Positions 18,108-27,943 of a DNA stretch of 64,000 nt are shown piece by piece. The translations under genes were made by a program, and so were the position numbers. Below the pieces are notes generated by a model. That model was given only the letters and a program-made list of their open reading frames with translations, searched no databases and had not been told where the DNA came from. This stretch comes from Porticoccus sp964276025 (GTDB lineage: Bacteria; Pseudomonadota; Gammaproteobacteria; Pseudomonadales; Porticoccaceae): assembly GCA_964276025.1 (NCBI GenBank), contig CAXYDD010000003.1:1-64000 (forward strand). The letters are read 5' to 3'. How positions within the stretch are numbered: position 1 is the stretch's first letter; every line of letters starts with the position of its first letter.

Positions 18108-18689
18108 ATGAACCGAAAAAATGTGAACGATTTATCTATTGGTTTGTTTTATGGTACATCTACCTGTTATACAGAAATTGTGGCCGAAAAAATTGCATTA
18201 GAGCTTGGTAGCTGCACTTATGAAAAAATTAACGTAGATCTATACAATATATTAGATGAGCCCATTTCATCTATGGAGGCATATGATTGTCTTATAATGG
18301 GTATACCCACATGGGATTATGGAGAAATACAAGAGGACTGGGAAAGAGTATGGAGTGATATCGATAAACTCGATTTCAATGGAAAAATAGTTGCATTATA
18401 TGGTTTAGGGGACCAAATTGGATATCCAGATTGGTTTCTGGATGCTATGGGTTATTTGTGGGCCAAGATTTCTGCTAAAGGTGCAACAACTATAGGTTAT
18501 TGGCCTATACTGGGGTTTGATTTCAATGAATCAAAAGCTCTAACTAAAGATAAAAAATACTTTGTTGGCTTAGCAATAGATGATGCAAACGAGTTTGATC
18601 TTACAGATGAACGTATTTCGGTTTGGTGCAACCAGATTCGCGAAGAATTTAAGTCTAAGTCAAATATTTATAAAGCTATCGAGGCCTGA
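18108..18689 (+). CDS. fldB: Flavodoxin, FldB type
   Basis: This long-chain flavodoxin carries the FMN phosphate loop YGTSTCYTE (about residues 15-23), then IMGIPTWDYGEIQEDWERVW, LYGLGDQIGYPDWFLDAMGYL and FVGLAIDDANEFDLTDERI. The TSTCYTE loop is that of FldB rather than FldA. It should carry single electrons for reductive enzymes. It lies between trmL and mnmC, two bases before the mnmC start. A second flavodoxin of FldA type is at 25267. Confidence 0.92.
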   Translation: MNRKNVNDLSIGLFYGTSTCYTEIVAEKIALELGSCTYEKINVDLYNILDEPISSMEAYDCLIMGIPTWDYGEIQEDWERVWSDIDKLDFNGKIVALYGLGDQIGYPDWFLDAMGYLWAKISAKGATTIGYWPILGFDFNESKALTKDKKYFVGLAIDDANEFDLTDERISVWCNQIREEFKSKSNIYKAIEA

Positions 18690-18691
18690 TT

Positions 18692-20794
18692 TTGCCGAAG
18701 CAAAAAAGTCTCACAAAAAACAAGCATTCTATTTCTGAAGCGAAAGTAGAATGGACTGAAAATTCTTCGCCCTATACTTTATTATCCGAAAATTTATATT
18801 TATGTGACCAGTCGAAAATAGATAATAGGCGACATATATTTTTTGGTGGGAACAACTTTGCCGAGCGCTGGGATACCGAAAAAAACTTATCATTCACAAT
18901 CGGGGAAACCGGTTTTGGTGCTGGGTTAAATTTTTTAATTACAGCCCAAGCATGGCTAAAATATCGTGGACTCAAGAAAACTGCGACTCTAAATTTCGTT
19001 TCTACTGAAAACTCACCTCTTCCCAAAAAAGATCTCATTCGTATTTTATCTCTAGTGCCAGAGTTTTCTGAGCTAGCGAATGATCTTATTGCATGCTACC
19101 CGCCACCAATTTCTGGAATTCATAGACTATATTTTGAGGATAAAAATATAGTTCTAACACTTATGTATGGCGATGCATACGATATGTTTTCATCAATAAA
19201 AAATAGCGAGCATCCATTTTTTGAGAGAGCAAATAACCCTATTTTTGATGCCTGGTTTTTAGATGGCTTTACTCCAAAAAATAATCCAGATATATGGACA
19301 ATAGATCTATTTAAAGTGATCGCTAACTTAAGTCAAACCGGAACAACATTTAGTGCATCAACTTCAGAGAATCTTGTAAAAAAAAGGTTAATTCAGGTTG
19401 GATTTTCCTCAGAAAACATTACTCACAGCAAATCAAAAATTGCATATACCAGTGGTCAATTTATAGATCAAAAAAATCAAGACATACCCAAAGAGAGCTG
19501 GAGTCCAACTTTATACAACTCTCCCCATAAAGCACCATGGTATTTAACTCCAGAGATAAAGAAACCTTCTAAGGTGATAGTCATAGGTGGAGGAATTGCT
19601 GGCTGTTCAACTGCCAGAGCTTTAGCTGAGCGTGGAATTTCTGTAATTGTAATTGAGCGTCACAAAAGAGTGGCGCAAGAGGCTTCCGGCAATAAGCAGG
19701 GTGTTCTCTACCCTAAACTTTCATCAAGTATTTCAGAAATTTCACGTTTTGGTATTTCATCATTGATTGCAGCAAGTAAATTTTATAAGAATTTCTTAGA
19801 TAACAAAAAATCAAAAATATTTGGCGATAGATGTGGGGTAATCATATTGCCAAAAAAACCTAATGATATAGAAAATTTCAAACGCATCTCCTCAATATAC
19901 CCGAATGATTTTGTCAGCCTAATCATGGACAAAGAGCTCGATAAAAAGGCTGGTCTATCTTTATCTCATAGATTTGGATTATTTTTTCCACAACTTGGCT
20001 GGATTAGCCCTCCAGAAGTTTGCAATTCGCTTATTCAGCATCCCTTAATTTCTATTAAAAATGCAGAAGTCGAAGATATTCAACTAAAAAAAATCCCAGG
20101 ATCAAAAGAGGAATCGTGGATTGCAATAGATGATACAGAAAAGTTACTAGCAACAGCAGATGCGATAGTAGTAGCCTGCTCATTTGAGAGTAAGAAATTT
20201 TATCAAACTAATTATCTGCCATTAACTAGGGTTAGAGGTCAGACTACAGCCATTCCTACCAATGATAAGATCTGCCGTCTAAAGACTATACTTTGTGGCA
20301 AGAGCTATTTTCTTCCGACACACAAGGAGACTCATACGCTTGGTGCAACTTATAGCGCCAATGAAAACCAAATATCAAACCGTGAAGAAGATCATGAAAA
20401 AAATATCAACCAACTGGGTGCACTAGATCAATCGCTTGCAAAAAATTTTGACACAATTGATATATCTTCTCTTGGTGGTAGAACTTCATTTAGATGCACC
20501 ACACCAGATTTCTTACCTATTGTTGGACCAGCCCCAAAACTAAATGATTATCTTAAAGATTACAAACTGATGAAGAAAAATGCTCGGTCTCATATACCCA
20601 CTCCAGGGGGGACATGGAAGGGTTTGTATTTAAACATTGGACATGGTTCCAAAGGATTAAGCTATGCACCAATTTGTGCTGATCTTATCGCAAGTCAAAT
20701 ATGCAAAGAGGTGCCGCCATTAGAACTAGACTTGAGGCTTGCGATTCATCCTGGTCGTTTTATCATCAGAGATATCAAGCGAAATAAGTTATAA
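18692..20794 (+). CDS. mnmC: Bifunctional tRNA mnm5s2U biosynthesis protein MnmC
   Basis: MnmC finishes 5-methylaminomethyl-2-thiouridine at tRNA position 34. The N-terminal 260 residues are a methyltransferase with ETGFGAGLNFL and DAWFLDGFTPKNNPDIW; the C-terminal part is an FAD oxidase beginning VIVIGGGIAGCSTARALAER and ending LNIGHGSKGLSYAP. Length 700 indicates the complete fusion. The only reasonable start is TTG 18692, two bases after the fldB stop region, consistent with translational coupling. Confidence 0.95.
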   Translation: MPKQKSLTKNKHSISEAKVEWTENSSPYTLLSENLYLCDQSKIDNRRHIFFGGNNFAERWDTEKNLSFTIGETGFGAGLNFLITAQAWLKYRGLKKTATLNFVSTENSPLPKKDLIRILSLVPEFSELANDLIACYPPPISGIHRLYFEDKNIVLTLMYGDAYDMFSSIKNSEHPFFERANNPIFDAWFLDGFTPKNNPDIWTIDLFKVIANLSQTGTTFSASTSENLVKKRLIQVGFSSENITHSKSKIAYTSGQFIDQKNQDIPKESWSPTLYNSPHKAPWYLTPEIKKPSKVIVIGGGIAGCSTARALAERGISVIVIERHKRVAQEASGNKQGVLYPKLSSSISEISRFGISSLIAASKFYKNFLDNKKSKIFGDRCGVIILPKKPNDIENFKRISSIYPNDFVSLIMDKELDKKAGLSLSHRFGLFFPQLGWISPPEVCNSLIQHPLISIKNAEVEDIQLKKIPGSKEESWIAIDDTEKLLATADAIVVACSFESKKFYQTNYLPLTRVRGQTTAIPTNDKICRLKTILCGKSYFLPTHKETHTLGATYSANENQISNREEDHEKNINQLGALDQSLAKNFDTIDISSLGGRTSFRCTTPDFLPIVGPAPKLNDYLKDYKLMKKNARSHIPTPGGTWKGLYLNIGHGSKGLSYAPICADLIASQICKEVPPLELDLRLAIHPGRFIIRDIKRNKL

Positions 20795-20888
20795 ATTTCT
20801 ATTAATTTTTTGCAAAAAATAGCTTGATGTCCACTCGACATGTAAAATATCCAATTAGATAGCTATATTTTTCGGTTAAGGTCCTTAT

Positions 20889-22367
20889 ATGAATACAAAT
20901 TTAAATACAGTTTTGCATCCTGCCTTTGAGATTTTAAGAAAAAAACGAATTAATTCACTAGATATTGAAGTATCTGAGTTTCAGCATAAGAAAACTGGAG
21001 CCCAGCATATTCATATATCAGCAAAAAATACAGAGAACGTTTTTTTAGTTGCCCTGAGAACAGTGCCAACTAACTCAACTGGCATAGCACACATTCTTGA
21101 GCATACTGCACTATGTGGTAGCGAAAAATACCAAGTACGCGATCCTTTTTTTATGATGATTCGTCGATCCTTAAACACTTTTATGAATGCTTTTACTAGC
21201 TCCGATTGGACAGCATATCCATTTGCAAGCCAGAATAGGAAGGATTTTAATAATTTACTGGATGTATATCTTGATGCTGTTTTTTTCTCTCGACTAGATA
21301 AATTAGATTTTGCACAAGAGGGTCACCGTATTGAGTTTAAGGATCCTGAAAATATAGATTCAGAGCTCATATTTAAAGGAGTAGTTTTTAATGAAATGAA
21401 GGGGGCAATGGGCTCCATCACATCGACTATATGGCAAATTTTATGCAAACATCTCTATCCTACGACAACCTATCGATTCAATAGTGGTGGTGATCCTGCA
21501 TGTATTCCAGATCTAACACATGAGCAATTAATTGAATTTTATAGAACCCACTATCACCCATCAAACGCTATTTTCATGACCTTTGGTGATATTCCGGCAG
21601 ATGAGCTACAAGAACGATTTCAAAATCAGGTTTTATATAAATTTAATGCTTCAGAAGAAAGAATTTCAGTTCCATATGAAAAGCGTTTTTTAAAGCCTAT
21701 CGCCATTCAAGAAAATTATGCTTTAAACGATGAAAAAGGTATTGAAAATAAAACTCATATTATTATGAGCTGGCTTTTAGGTAGCACTACTGACCTGAAA
21801 GAAAACTTAGAGGCACAACTATTATCAAGTGTGCTCTTGGATAATAGCGCGTCGCCGCTGCAAAAAGCTTTAGAGGTAACTGATTTAGGTTCGTCGCCAT
21901 CTCCATTGTGTGGGCTTGACGATTCACAACTTGAGCTATGTTTTGTCTGCGGTATTGAAGGAAGTAGCCCAGAACATTCAGATGCCTTAGAGGGCCTAGT
22001 ATTAAATGTTCTAGAAGATATTGCAGAGAATGGCATACCCCGGGCAGAATTAGAGGCCTCTCTCCACCAACTAGAATTAAGTCAACGTGAAATAGGAGGT
22101 GACGGTTATCCTTATGGATTACAGCTTATACTCACAGCCCTCACAAATGCTACTCATAGAGGCGATCCAATTGCCTTACTGGATATTGAGACGGTCTTGG
22201 GTCAGCTGCAAAAAAATATTAAAGATCCTGACTATATCAAACAACTTACGAGTCGGCTTCTTCTCAAAAACAACCATAGAGTTAGACTCACTATTATCCC
22301 TGATAACAAATTGGCAAAAATGAACGATACTATTGAAGCAGAAGCGTCTAGATACTATAAAAAATAA
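20889..22367 (+). CDS. M16C metallopeptidase (PreP/Cym1-like), N-terminal half; frameshifted
   Basis: The protein carries the inverted zinc motif HILEH in GIAHILEHTALCGS (about residue 70) and the downstream glutamate region VVFNEMKGAM, so it holds the catalytic domain of the insulinase-like M16C family. Full-length members are about 970 residues in one chain. Here the frame ends after EAEASRYYKK. Dropping one G near 22344 would read EAERLDTIKNNL and run straight on into the next frame, as in intact homologues. Either a real split, giving two halves, or a base error. Confidence 0.85.
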   Translation: MNTNLNTVLHPAFEILRKKRINSLDIEVSEFQHKKTGAQHIHISAKNTENVFLVALRTVPTNSTGIAHILEHTALCGSEKYQVRDPFFMMIRRSLNTFMNAFTSSDWTAYPFASQNRKDFNNLLDVYLDAVFFSRLDKLDFAQEGHRIEFKDPENIDSELIFKGVVFNEMKGAMGSITSTIWQILCKHLYPTTTYRFNSGGDPACIPDLTHEQLIEFYRTHYHPSNAIFMTFGDIPADELQERFQNQVLYKFNASEERISVPYEKRFLKPIAIQENYALNDEKGIENKTHIIMSWLLGSTTDLKENLEAQLLSSVLLDNSASPLQKALEVTDLGSSPSPLCGLDDSQLELCFVCGIEGSSPEHSDALEGLVLNVLEDIAENGIPRAELEASLHQLELSQREIGGDGYPYGLQLILTALTNATHRGDPIALLDIETVLGQLQKNIKDPDYIKQLTSRLLLKNNHRVRLTIIPDNKLAKMNDTIEAEASRYYKK

Positions 22368-23820
22368 CCTAGATAAAGAAGGCAAGCAAGCTTTGATTGA
22401 CAAATCATTAGAGTTAATTAAGCGGCAAAATAAGGTAGATGACGAATCAATCTTACCTAAGGTTGGATTAGAGGATATCCCAGAAAAAATGGCAGCAATG
22501 CCTATTAAAGCTGTTCATCATGGTTCTCCTGCTCTAAATTTATATGATTCTGGAACTAACGGGCTTATATATCAGCAAGTAATTGTTGATCTTCCTAAAT
22601 TAACTCATGAGCAGATAAACCTTCTGCCTATTTACAGCAAAAGCCTTACAGAGCTCGGAATTGACGGTAGAGGCTATTTAGATACACAACGCTGGCAATC
22701 ACAAGTAAGTGGAGGAATAAGTGCTCATGTCAGCGCTAAGGGGCTTCTAAACAATACGGGGTCACTATCTGCCCATCTGACTATATCAACAAAGGGATTA
22801 GCAAAAAATCAAGCTTCCTTAACAGACCTAATTCAAGCTACCTTAGAAAAACCTAGATTTGATGAATTATCCAGAATCAAGGAAATAATTGAACAAAAGC
22901 AAGCAAGACAAGAGACTGCTATTACCGGTATTGGTCAAAAACTAGCTATGATGGCTGCCTCGAGGGGTATTTCACCAATAGGGGGACTGACCCACCAATG
23001 GGAGGGCTTAGGATCAATTATTGAGACCAAAAGATTAAATTATGAAACAATAAAAAAACAATCCTTAGTAAATCTAGGTGATAAATTATCTGAGCTACAT
23101 CAGCTGATATTATTGATGCCGAGAAAGCACCTAATAATAGGAGAAGCCGAGAGACTCTATAACAATACATTTATAGATAATAAATTTTATAACGAAGCAG
23201 CTAGCAATAAAGTTCAAATATTCGGTGATAGTCATAAAGAGCATCAGGTTTTAGAGTTCTGGGAATTAAATACTCCTGTCAATTTTTGTGCGAAATCTTA
23301 CCCAACGGTTCCTATAAATCATCCAGATGCAGCTCCATTGACAGTATTAGGTGAGTTTTTAAGAAATGGTTATCTTCATGGAGCAATAAGAGAGAGAGGT
23401 GGAGCATATGGTGGAGGGGCACTCCAAGATAATAATATCTCTAGCTTCAAGTTTTTCTCTTATAGGGACCCCCGCCTCGAGGAAACATTAAAAGATTTTG
23501 ATTCTTCAATAGACTGGTTAAAAAATAATGCGCATAAAGAAAACCAAGTGGAAGAAGCGATACTTGGTGTAATTAGCTCTATAGATAAGCCCTCTTCGCC
23601 GGCAGGTGAAGTTATACAAACTTTTCATGCTGAGCTTTATGGAAGAACACGGGAAATTTTTGAGCTATTTAGGTCTCGTGTAATAGAGGTGTCATCTAGT
23701 GACCTTCGAAGAGTTGCTGAAAAATACCTCATTGAAGCAAACTCCAATATTGCAGTAGTTAGTAATAGTCAGAATGTTGCTATTGCTGACCGTATGAATC
23801 TATCAATAATGACTCTTTAG
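22333..23820 (+). CDS. M16C metallopeptidase, C-terminal half; continues the previous frame
   Basis: This frame holds the second, non-catalytic half of the same M16C peptidase: KVGLEDIPEKM linker region, GTNGLIYQQVIVDLP, RERGGAYGGGALQDNN with the conserved R/Y substrate-binding loop near residue 350, and SSPAGEVIQTFH. The only upstream start is TTG 22333, inside the preceding frame and without a clear ribosome site. With the one-base shift repaired the two parts give a protein of about 975 residues. Separate translation is possible but not supported. Confidence 0.8.
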   Translation: MKQKRLDTIKNNLDKEGKQALIDKSLELIKRQNKVDDESILPKVGLEDIPEKMAAMPIKAVHHGSPALNLYDSGTNGLIYQQVIVDLPKLTHEQINLLPIYSKSLTELGIDGRGYLDTQRWQSQVSGGISAHVSAKGLLNNTGSLSAHLTISTKGLAKNQASLTDLIQATLEKPRFDELSRIKEIIEQKQARQETAITGIGQKLAMMAASRGISPIGGLTHQWEGLGSIIETKRLNYETIKKQSLVNLGDKLSELHQLILLMPRKHLIIGEAERLYNNTFIDNKFYNEAASNKVQIFGDSHKEHQVLEFWELNTPVNFCAKSYPTVPINHPDAAPLTVLGEFLRNGYLHGAIRERGGAYGGGALQDNNISSFKFFSYRDPRLEETLKDFDSSIDWLKNNAHKENQVEEAILGVISSIDKPSSPAGEVIQTFHAELYGRTREIFELFRSRVIEVSSSDLRRVAEKYLIEANSNIAVVSNSQNVAIADRMNLSIMTL

Positions 23821-23829
23821 GTACAATAA

Positions 23830-24219
23830 ATGTTTGAAACGATTATAGAGCCGAGATTTTCAGAAACAGATATTTTGGGGCACATAAACAATACTGCTTT
23901 TCCTGTCTGGTTTGAGACAGCTAGACAAGACATATTCAAATTAGTTCATCCGAACTTATCTAGTCATGACTGGCCCATGATTATTGCACACATTGATGTT
24001 GACTTTATTCTCCAAACTGAATACGGGAATAGCGTAACTATCAAGTCCTCTATTTCAAATATTGGCAATAAGTCATTTAGTATTACCCATGAAGCTTACC
24101 AAAATCGCTCATTAGTTGCTAAAGGCAATGCTGTTTTAGTTTGGTATAATTATACTCAGCAAAGTAGTAGTCCAATACCTCATGAAATACGCGAATTACT
24201 CAAACAATATCAACTATAA
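23830..24219 (+). CDS. Hotdog-fold acyl-CoA thioesterase (4HBT/YbgC-like)
   Basis: The 129-residue protein has the 4-hydroxybenzoyl-CoA thioesterase pattern: RFSETDILGHINNTAFPVWFETARQDI at the N-terminus with the active-site aspartate/glutamate region, then MIIAHIDVDFI and a C-terminal beta-strand with GNAVLVWYN. Members hydrolyse acyl-CoA thioesters; the chain specificity is unknown. It starts nine bases after the peptidase stop and twelve before cmoB, so it is probably in one transcript. Confidence 0.88.
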   Translation: MFETIIEPRFSETDILGHINNTAFPVWFETARQDIFKLVHPNLSSHDWPMIIAHIDVDFILQTEYGNSVTIKSSISNIGNKSFSITHEAYQNRSLVAKGNAVLVWYNYTQQSSSPIPHEIRELLKQYQL

Positions 24220-24230
24220 AAACTAATTTT

Positions 24231-25250
24231 ATGAATATACCTGAGAATTCAGTTATTAATTTTTCAGATTTTATTAATTCTATTTCCGATGGACGGCTAT
24301 CCTCCTGGGCCAATATTCTTCCAGAAAATATTAAGCAATCTATGTCGTCTGACCGCTGGGGTGATATGCCTATCTGGGAGAAAGCTCTAAGTAATCTACC
24401 TAAACTTAATTGCAGCAAATTAGATCTAAAAAGTGGGGTATTTCTAGGTCAACTTAAAGATTCCAACGATCTAGAAATGAAATACTTGGAACAGTCGCTG
24501 ATGAAGCTTCATCCATGGAGGAAAGGTCCTTTTTTTATAAGCGGGTTACACATTGATACAGAATGGAGATCAGACTGGAAATGGGATCGAATAATTCCAC
24601 ATATATCCCCGCTTGATGGAAAGTTAGTATTAGATGTAGGCTGTGGTAATGGCTATCATTGCTTAAGAATGGCTGGAGAAGGTGCCGCTAGAGTAATTGG
24701 AATAGACCCATCAGTAAAATTTATTTATCAGTTCTATGCTATCAAGAATTATATAAATCAATACTTTCATCAGACCAAAATAAATAGTCAAATATCAGTT
24801 GATGTAATACCGGCAACAGTTGAAAGCTTACCAAACAAATTAAAGGCATTTGATACTGTTTTCTCAATGGGGGTAATTTACCATCGTCGATCACCAAGCG
24901 AACATCTATCCAAACTATGGAGCCTTATTAAACCCGGCGGTGAGATTGTACTGGAAACACTTATAATAGACGGTGGACCTGGAGACCAATTAAAACCAGA
25001 GGGCTGTTACGCTAAAATGTCAAATGTTTGGTCTATACCAAGCATTGAAACTGCGCTTCATTGGATGGAAAAAAATAAATTTAAAAATTGTCGTGTGGTT
25101 GATGTTTCAGTAACCAGCTTTGAAGAGCAAAGATCATCTAAATGGATGAAGTACCAATCTTTATCAAATTTTTTGGATAAAACTAATTCAAAACTTACAG
25201 TAGAAGGCTATCCTGCTCCAATCAGAGCAATATTCTTAGCAGAGGCTTAG
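24231..25250 (+). CDS. cmoB: tRNA U34 carboxymethyltransferase CmoB
   Basis: CmoB transfers the carboxymethyl group of carboxy-SAM to 5-hydroxyuridine at tRNA position 34. The sequence follows E. coli CmoB: PWRKGPFFISGLHIDTEWRS, WDRIIPHISPLDGKLVLDVG, the SAM loop DVGCGNGYHCLRMAG, FSMGVIYHRRSPSEHL and VEGYPAPIRAIFLAEA at the end. Length 339 is slightly above usual. cmoA, normally next door, is not in the window. Convergent with fldA. Confidence 0.97.
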   Translation: MNIPENSVINFSDFINSISDGRLSSWANILPENIKQSMSSDRWGDMPIWEKALSNLPKLNCSKLDLKSGVFLGQLKDSNDLEMKYLEQSLMKLHPWRKGPFFISGLHIDTEWRSDWKWDRIIPHISPLDGKLVLDVGCGNGYHCLRMAGEGAARVIGIDPSVKFIYQFYAIKNYINQYFHQTKINSQISVDVIPATVESLPNKLKAFDTVFSMGVIYHRRSPSEHLSKLWSLIKPGGEIVLETLIIDGGPGDQLKPEGCYAKMSNVWSIPSIETALHWMEKNKFKNCRVVDVSVTSFEEQRSSKWMKYQSLSNFLDKTNSKLTVEGYPAPIRAIFLAEA

Positions 25251-25266
25251 ATATAAAATATAGCAT

Positions 25267-25821
25267 CTAATCGTCAATTTCAGTATAAATAGTATCTAAA
25301 GAAAAAAGAGAGTGAATTTCTGCGCACCAAGTATTAAGACGCTGTGATGAAAGTTCTGGCTGCTGATCTTCATCAAGTGCTAAGCCAACAAATTTTTTTT
25401 CATTATTATGTTTCATAATTATTTCAGCTTTGGATGAAATATAATCATAACCATCCGTAGGCCAATGGCCTACTATGCAGTCAGCTGATTTGCTAACAAC
25501 TTCATGAAGCATGCCCATGGCATCTAAAAAAAAATCGGCATAGCCAAATTGATCTCCTAGTCCAACAAATGCCACTGTTTTTCCAGAAAAATTAATTTCC
25601 TCCACATCTTCCCAGAATTCTTCCCAGTCAGACTGAATTTGTCCAAAGTCCCAAGTAGGAATGCCAAGGATCATTTTATCGTAGTCAAGAAAATCTAACT
25701 GTTTCACTTCACCTACATCGTATATATCTACAGCCTCCTCTCCCAGCCTTCTCGCAATACGATGAGCAACAGATTCTGTGTTGCCATCATCACTTCCAAA
25801 AAAAATTGCAATTTTTTTCAT
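25267..25821 (-). CDS. fldA: Flavodoxin, FldA type
   Basis: A long-chain flavodoxin of 184 residues: FMN phosphate loop FGSDDGNTESVA, ILGIPTWDFGQIQSDWEEFW, FVGLGDQFGYADFFLDAMG, VGHWPTDGYDY and FVGLALDEDQQPEL. The acidic composition fits electron transfer to partner reductases. It lies 33 bases downstream of the envelope trio, on the same strand, and converges with cmoB. Together with the FldB-type gene at 18108 it gives the genome two flavodoxins. Confidence 0.92.
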   Translation of the reverse strand: MKKIAIFFGSDDGNTESVAHRIARRLGEEAVDIYDVGEVKQLDFLDYDKMILGIPTWDFGQIQSDWEEFWEDVEEINFSGKTVAFVGLGDQFGYADFFLDAMGMLHEVVSKSADCIVGHWPTDGYDYISSKAEIIMKHNNEKKFVGLALDEDQQPELSSQRLNTWCAEIHSLFSLDTIYTEIDD

Positions 25822-25854
25822 AGTTCATCCAATGAATATAGGTTAAAAGATTGC

Positions 25855-27084
25855 CTAAAAAAAATGACTTATTTGTATCTCTAAATAATCATCACGGCTT
25901 TGTGGAAAATTCGGTTCACCTAGTTCAGAATTAGTAATCGCCTTCAGTTCCAATGACAATAAAAAATTTTCTTTTAAGCGTGTTTTTGCTTCAATACTAT
26001 AAAAAGTTTCTGATGTTTTTTTATCGAGAACCACACCAACTAAAATTGATCCATCATTCATATTATTTGATGTCCATCTGGATCCAAAAAAAAAGTCATT
26101 ATCAGCGGTAGTGATCGATTCAGCGGAAGAGCGATCATCATGTTGGTATTCAAAAAGAATACCTATATCACTTGCCCCATCAAAAATCTGATAAAAAGTA
26201 TACTCAAAACCAGCCACTCCAGCAAAAATAGAATCAGCATATCCGTCTCGAATAAAAGATTCTAATTTCCAAAGCCATGAGGAATATGTGTATTGGAGAT
26301 CTAGCCCAATTTGTTCTATTTGATCATAGTTCAAAAGTAATTCTGAATTGTTGCCATCCATGCTAAGGCGAGGATCACGATTAGTTCCATTAAAATAATA
26401 TAACCCAAGATCAACATCACCAAAATAGTGGCTATACCTAATAGCGAAATCTATATGTTTTCTCTTACTTGACGATTGATATTTCGCATTATCAGCATTT
26501 ATAACGGTCTCACCCCTGAATCGTCCGTCTGAACCAGGAAAAGATCTTTCACGGAAGTAAGGAAGCAGGTACAGGCTTAATAGACCATAGTCCTCTTGAA
26601 AAGCTAGGCGTATCATTGGTTGGCCAAGTTTTTCTTCTTGATTTATGTTTTCTACTAGATCAGTTTGATTGATTATATCTACCAAATGAACTGACTCAGC
26701 TACACCCCAGAATACTTTATTCAAACCTAAAAGAAGCTCAACATCCTTATTTTGATAGGCCCAATAAGCCTCCCTAAAATCGAAATGAGATCGTTTTTTA
26801 TCATTTTCATCCCAGCGCGCAAAAGGTATAAAAGACATTCGCTGGTCATTACTTTTACTTCGCCAGCGGATTTCCCATTCACCTGAAACTGAAGATTCAA
26901 TATCACTAGTATTTTGATCCAACCACATGGAATTCTGTGTGAAACCTCGTAATTGAATGGCAATATTTCCACTGATGTCCAATTCATCATAGACATCGGC
27001 AACACCTAGCTCCGTAATTGATATAAGCAGTAATATAAAAAAATTCAATATTTGCTTAAATATAGGCAACCTCAATACAGTCAC
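25855..27084 (-). CDS. Outer-membrane beta-barrel protein of the second MMPL cluster (DUF1302-like)
   Basis: The 409-residue protein begins with a hydrophobic signal sequence (IFKQILNFFILLLISITEL) and continues as alternating amphipathic strands ending in an aromatic C-terminus, YLEIQISHFF, as outer-membrane barrels do. Motifs such as LLLGLNKVFWGVAESVHLVDIIN and FDFREAYWAYQNK resemble DUF1302 or alginate-export-type porins. It overlaps the LolA-like gene by four bases and is third in an MMPL, LolA-like, barrel operon. It is probably the outer-membrane partner of that transporter; the cargo is unknown. Confidence 0.7.
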   Translation of the reverse strand: MTVLRLPIFKQILNFFILLLISITELGVADVYDELDISGNIAIQLRGFTQNSMWLDQNTSDIESSVSGEWEIRWRSKSNDQRMSFIPFARWDENDKKRSHFDFREAYWAYQNKDVELLLGLNKVFWGVAESVHLVDIINQTDLVENINQEEKLGQPMIRLAFQEDYGLLSLYLLPYFRERSFPGSDGRFRGETVINADNAKYQSSSKRKHIDFAIRYSHYFGDVDLGLYYFNGTNRDPRLSMDGNNSELLLNYDQIEQIGLDLQYTYSSWLWKLESFIRDGYADSIFAGVAGFEYTFYQIFDGASDIGILFEYQHDDRSSAESITTADNDFFFGSRWTSNNMNDGSILVGVVLDKKTSETFYSIEAKTRLKENFLLSLELKAITNSELGEPNFPQSRDDYLEIQISHFF

Positions 27085-27899
27085 CTTAAACCCGAGAGGC
27101 GACCTTTCACAAAATCACTTTCTGTAAGCCCTAAATTAAATTTATATTCATCATATATTAAATCACTACTTTTTTTAGTCTGTATATTATTCATTTTTAA
27201 TTTATGAGGACGCCAATATTTTTGATCATAAACACGATAATCATCCAAAATTAACTCCTTTAATAAGCTACCTTTTCGATCATAAAATTCTATCTTTCTG
27301 AGTTGGTAAATAGAGTTATCGACCCATGAAATTTGTTTTTTATATCCGGAGTTGTCATAAAGAGGAGTTCGCTCAATGACATCACATATCAACTTGCCAC
27401 AATTTTCTTCTCTAAGATATTTATAGCTGAATTTATTTAATTCACTGGCAGTAAAATCCTCAAAAGCAAATTCAGAGCCAACAAATGGACCAGATTTATT
27501 TCTTGAAGAAATCCTTTTTACCCTCTTTAAAGCAGGTAAATAGAGCCACTGATCGTCAGATTCAAGTATTTTCGCATGGGACAATAGTGCTGTTCCTTCA
27601 ATATCTTTTGGTGTTCTAAATAAAATTAGGCCTTTGTCTCCCACTGATTCATCAGGGATCTCTAGTGTTTTAAACTGAAGTGTTCTAGATGCCTGCTTAC
27701 CTGCAGAGTTTCGTAAGATCATGGTCATCTCAACTTCGCTATCTGAAAAACCTCGATCAGATCGATCAGATCTTGCTGCAATTTTATAGCCTTTCTCGCT
27801 ATGAGATTCAGCCTGAGCATATAGAAAATTAAGCTGTAAGAGTAGAAAAATACCTATGCAAAAAATATTTTTAAGGGGTGTATGTGAGTTAATATTCAA
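27081..27899 (-). CDS. LolA-like outer-membrane lipoprotein-sorting protein (PF17131 type)
   Basis: After a signal peptide (IFCIGIFLLLQLNFLYAQA) the protein has DRSDRGFSDSEVEMTMILRN, ILFRTPKDIEGTALLSHAK, DQWLYLPALKRVKRISS and GSEFAFEDFT, the pattern of the LolA-like OM family PF17131. These periplasmic proteins have a half-barrel that can hold a lipid chain. Placed between an MMPL transporter and an outer-membrane barrel, it probably carries a lipid or other hydrophobic ligand between the two membranes. Function is inferred from context. Confidence 0.85.
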   Translation of the reverse strand: MNINSHTPLKNIFCIGIFLLLQLNFLYAQAESHSEKGYKIAARSDRSDRGFSDSEVEMTMILRNSAGKQASRTLQFKTLEIPDESVGDKGLILFRTPKDIEGTALLSHAKILESDDQWLYLPALKRVKRISSRNKSGPFVGSEFAFEDFTASELNKFSYKYLREENCGKLICDVIERTPLYDNSGYKKQISWVDNSIYQLRKIEFYDRKGSLLKELILDDYRVYDQKYWRPHKLKMNNIQTKKSSDLIYDEYKFNLGLTESDFVKGRLSGLR

Positions 27900-27943
27900 T
27901 TCAATTTTTTCCTGATAGTTGATATATAGCTATTCAAGTAGTT

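Noticed and set aside
22333..22367. Programmed ribosomal frameshift in the M16C gene
   Set aside because: No slippery heptamer, no in-frame stop at the shift point as in prfB, and no downstream stem-loop; a mutation or base error is simpler.
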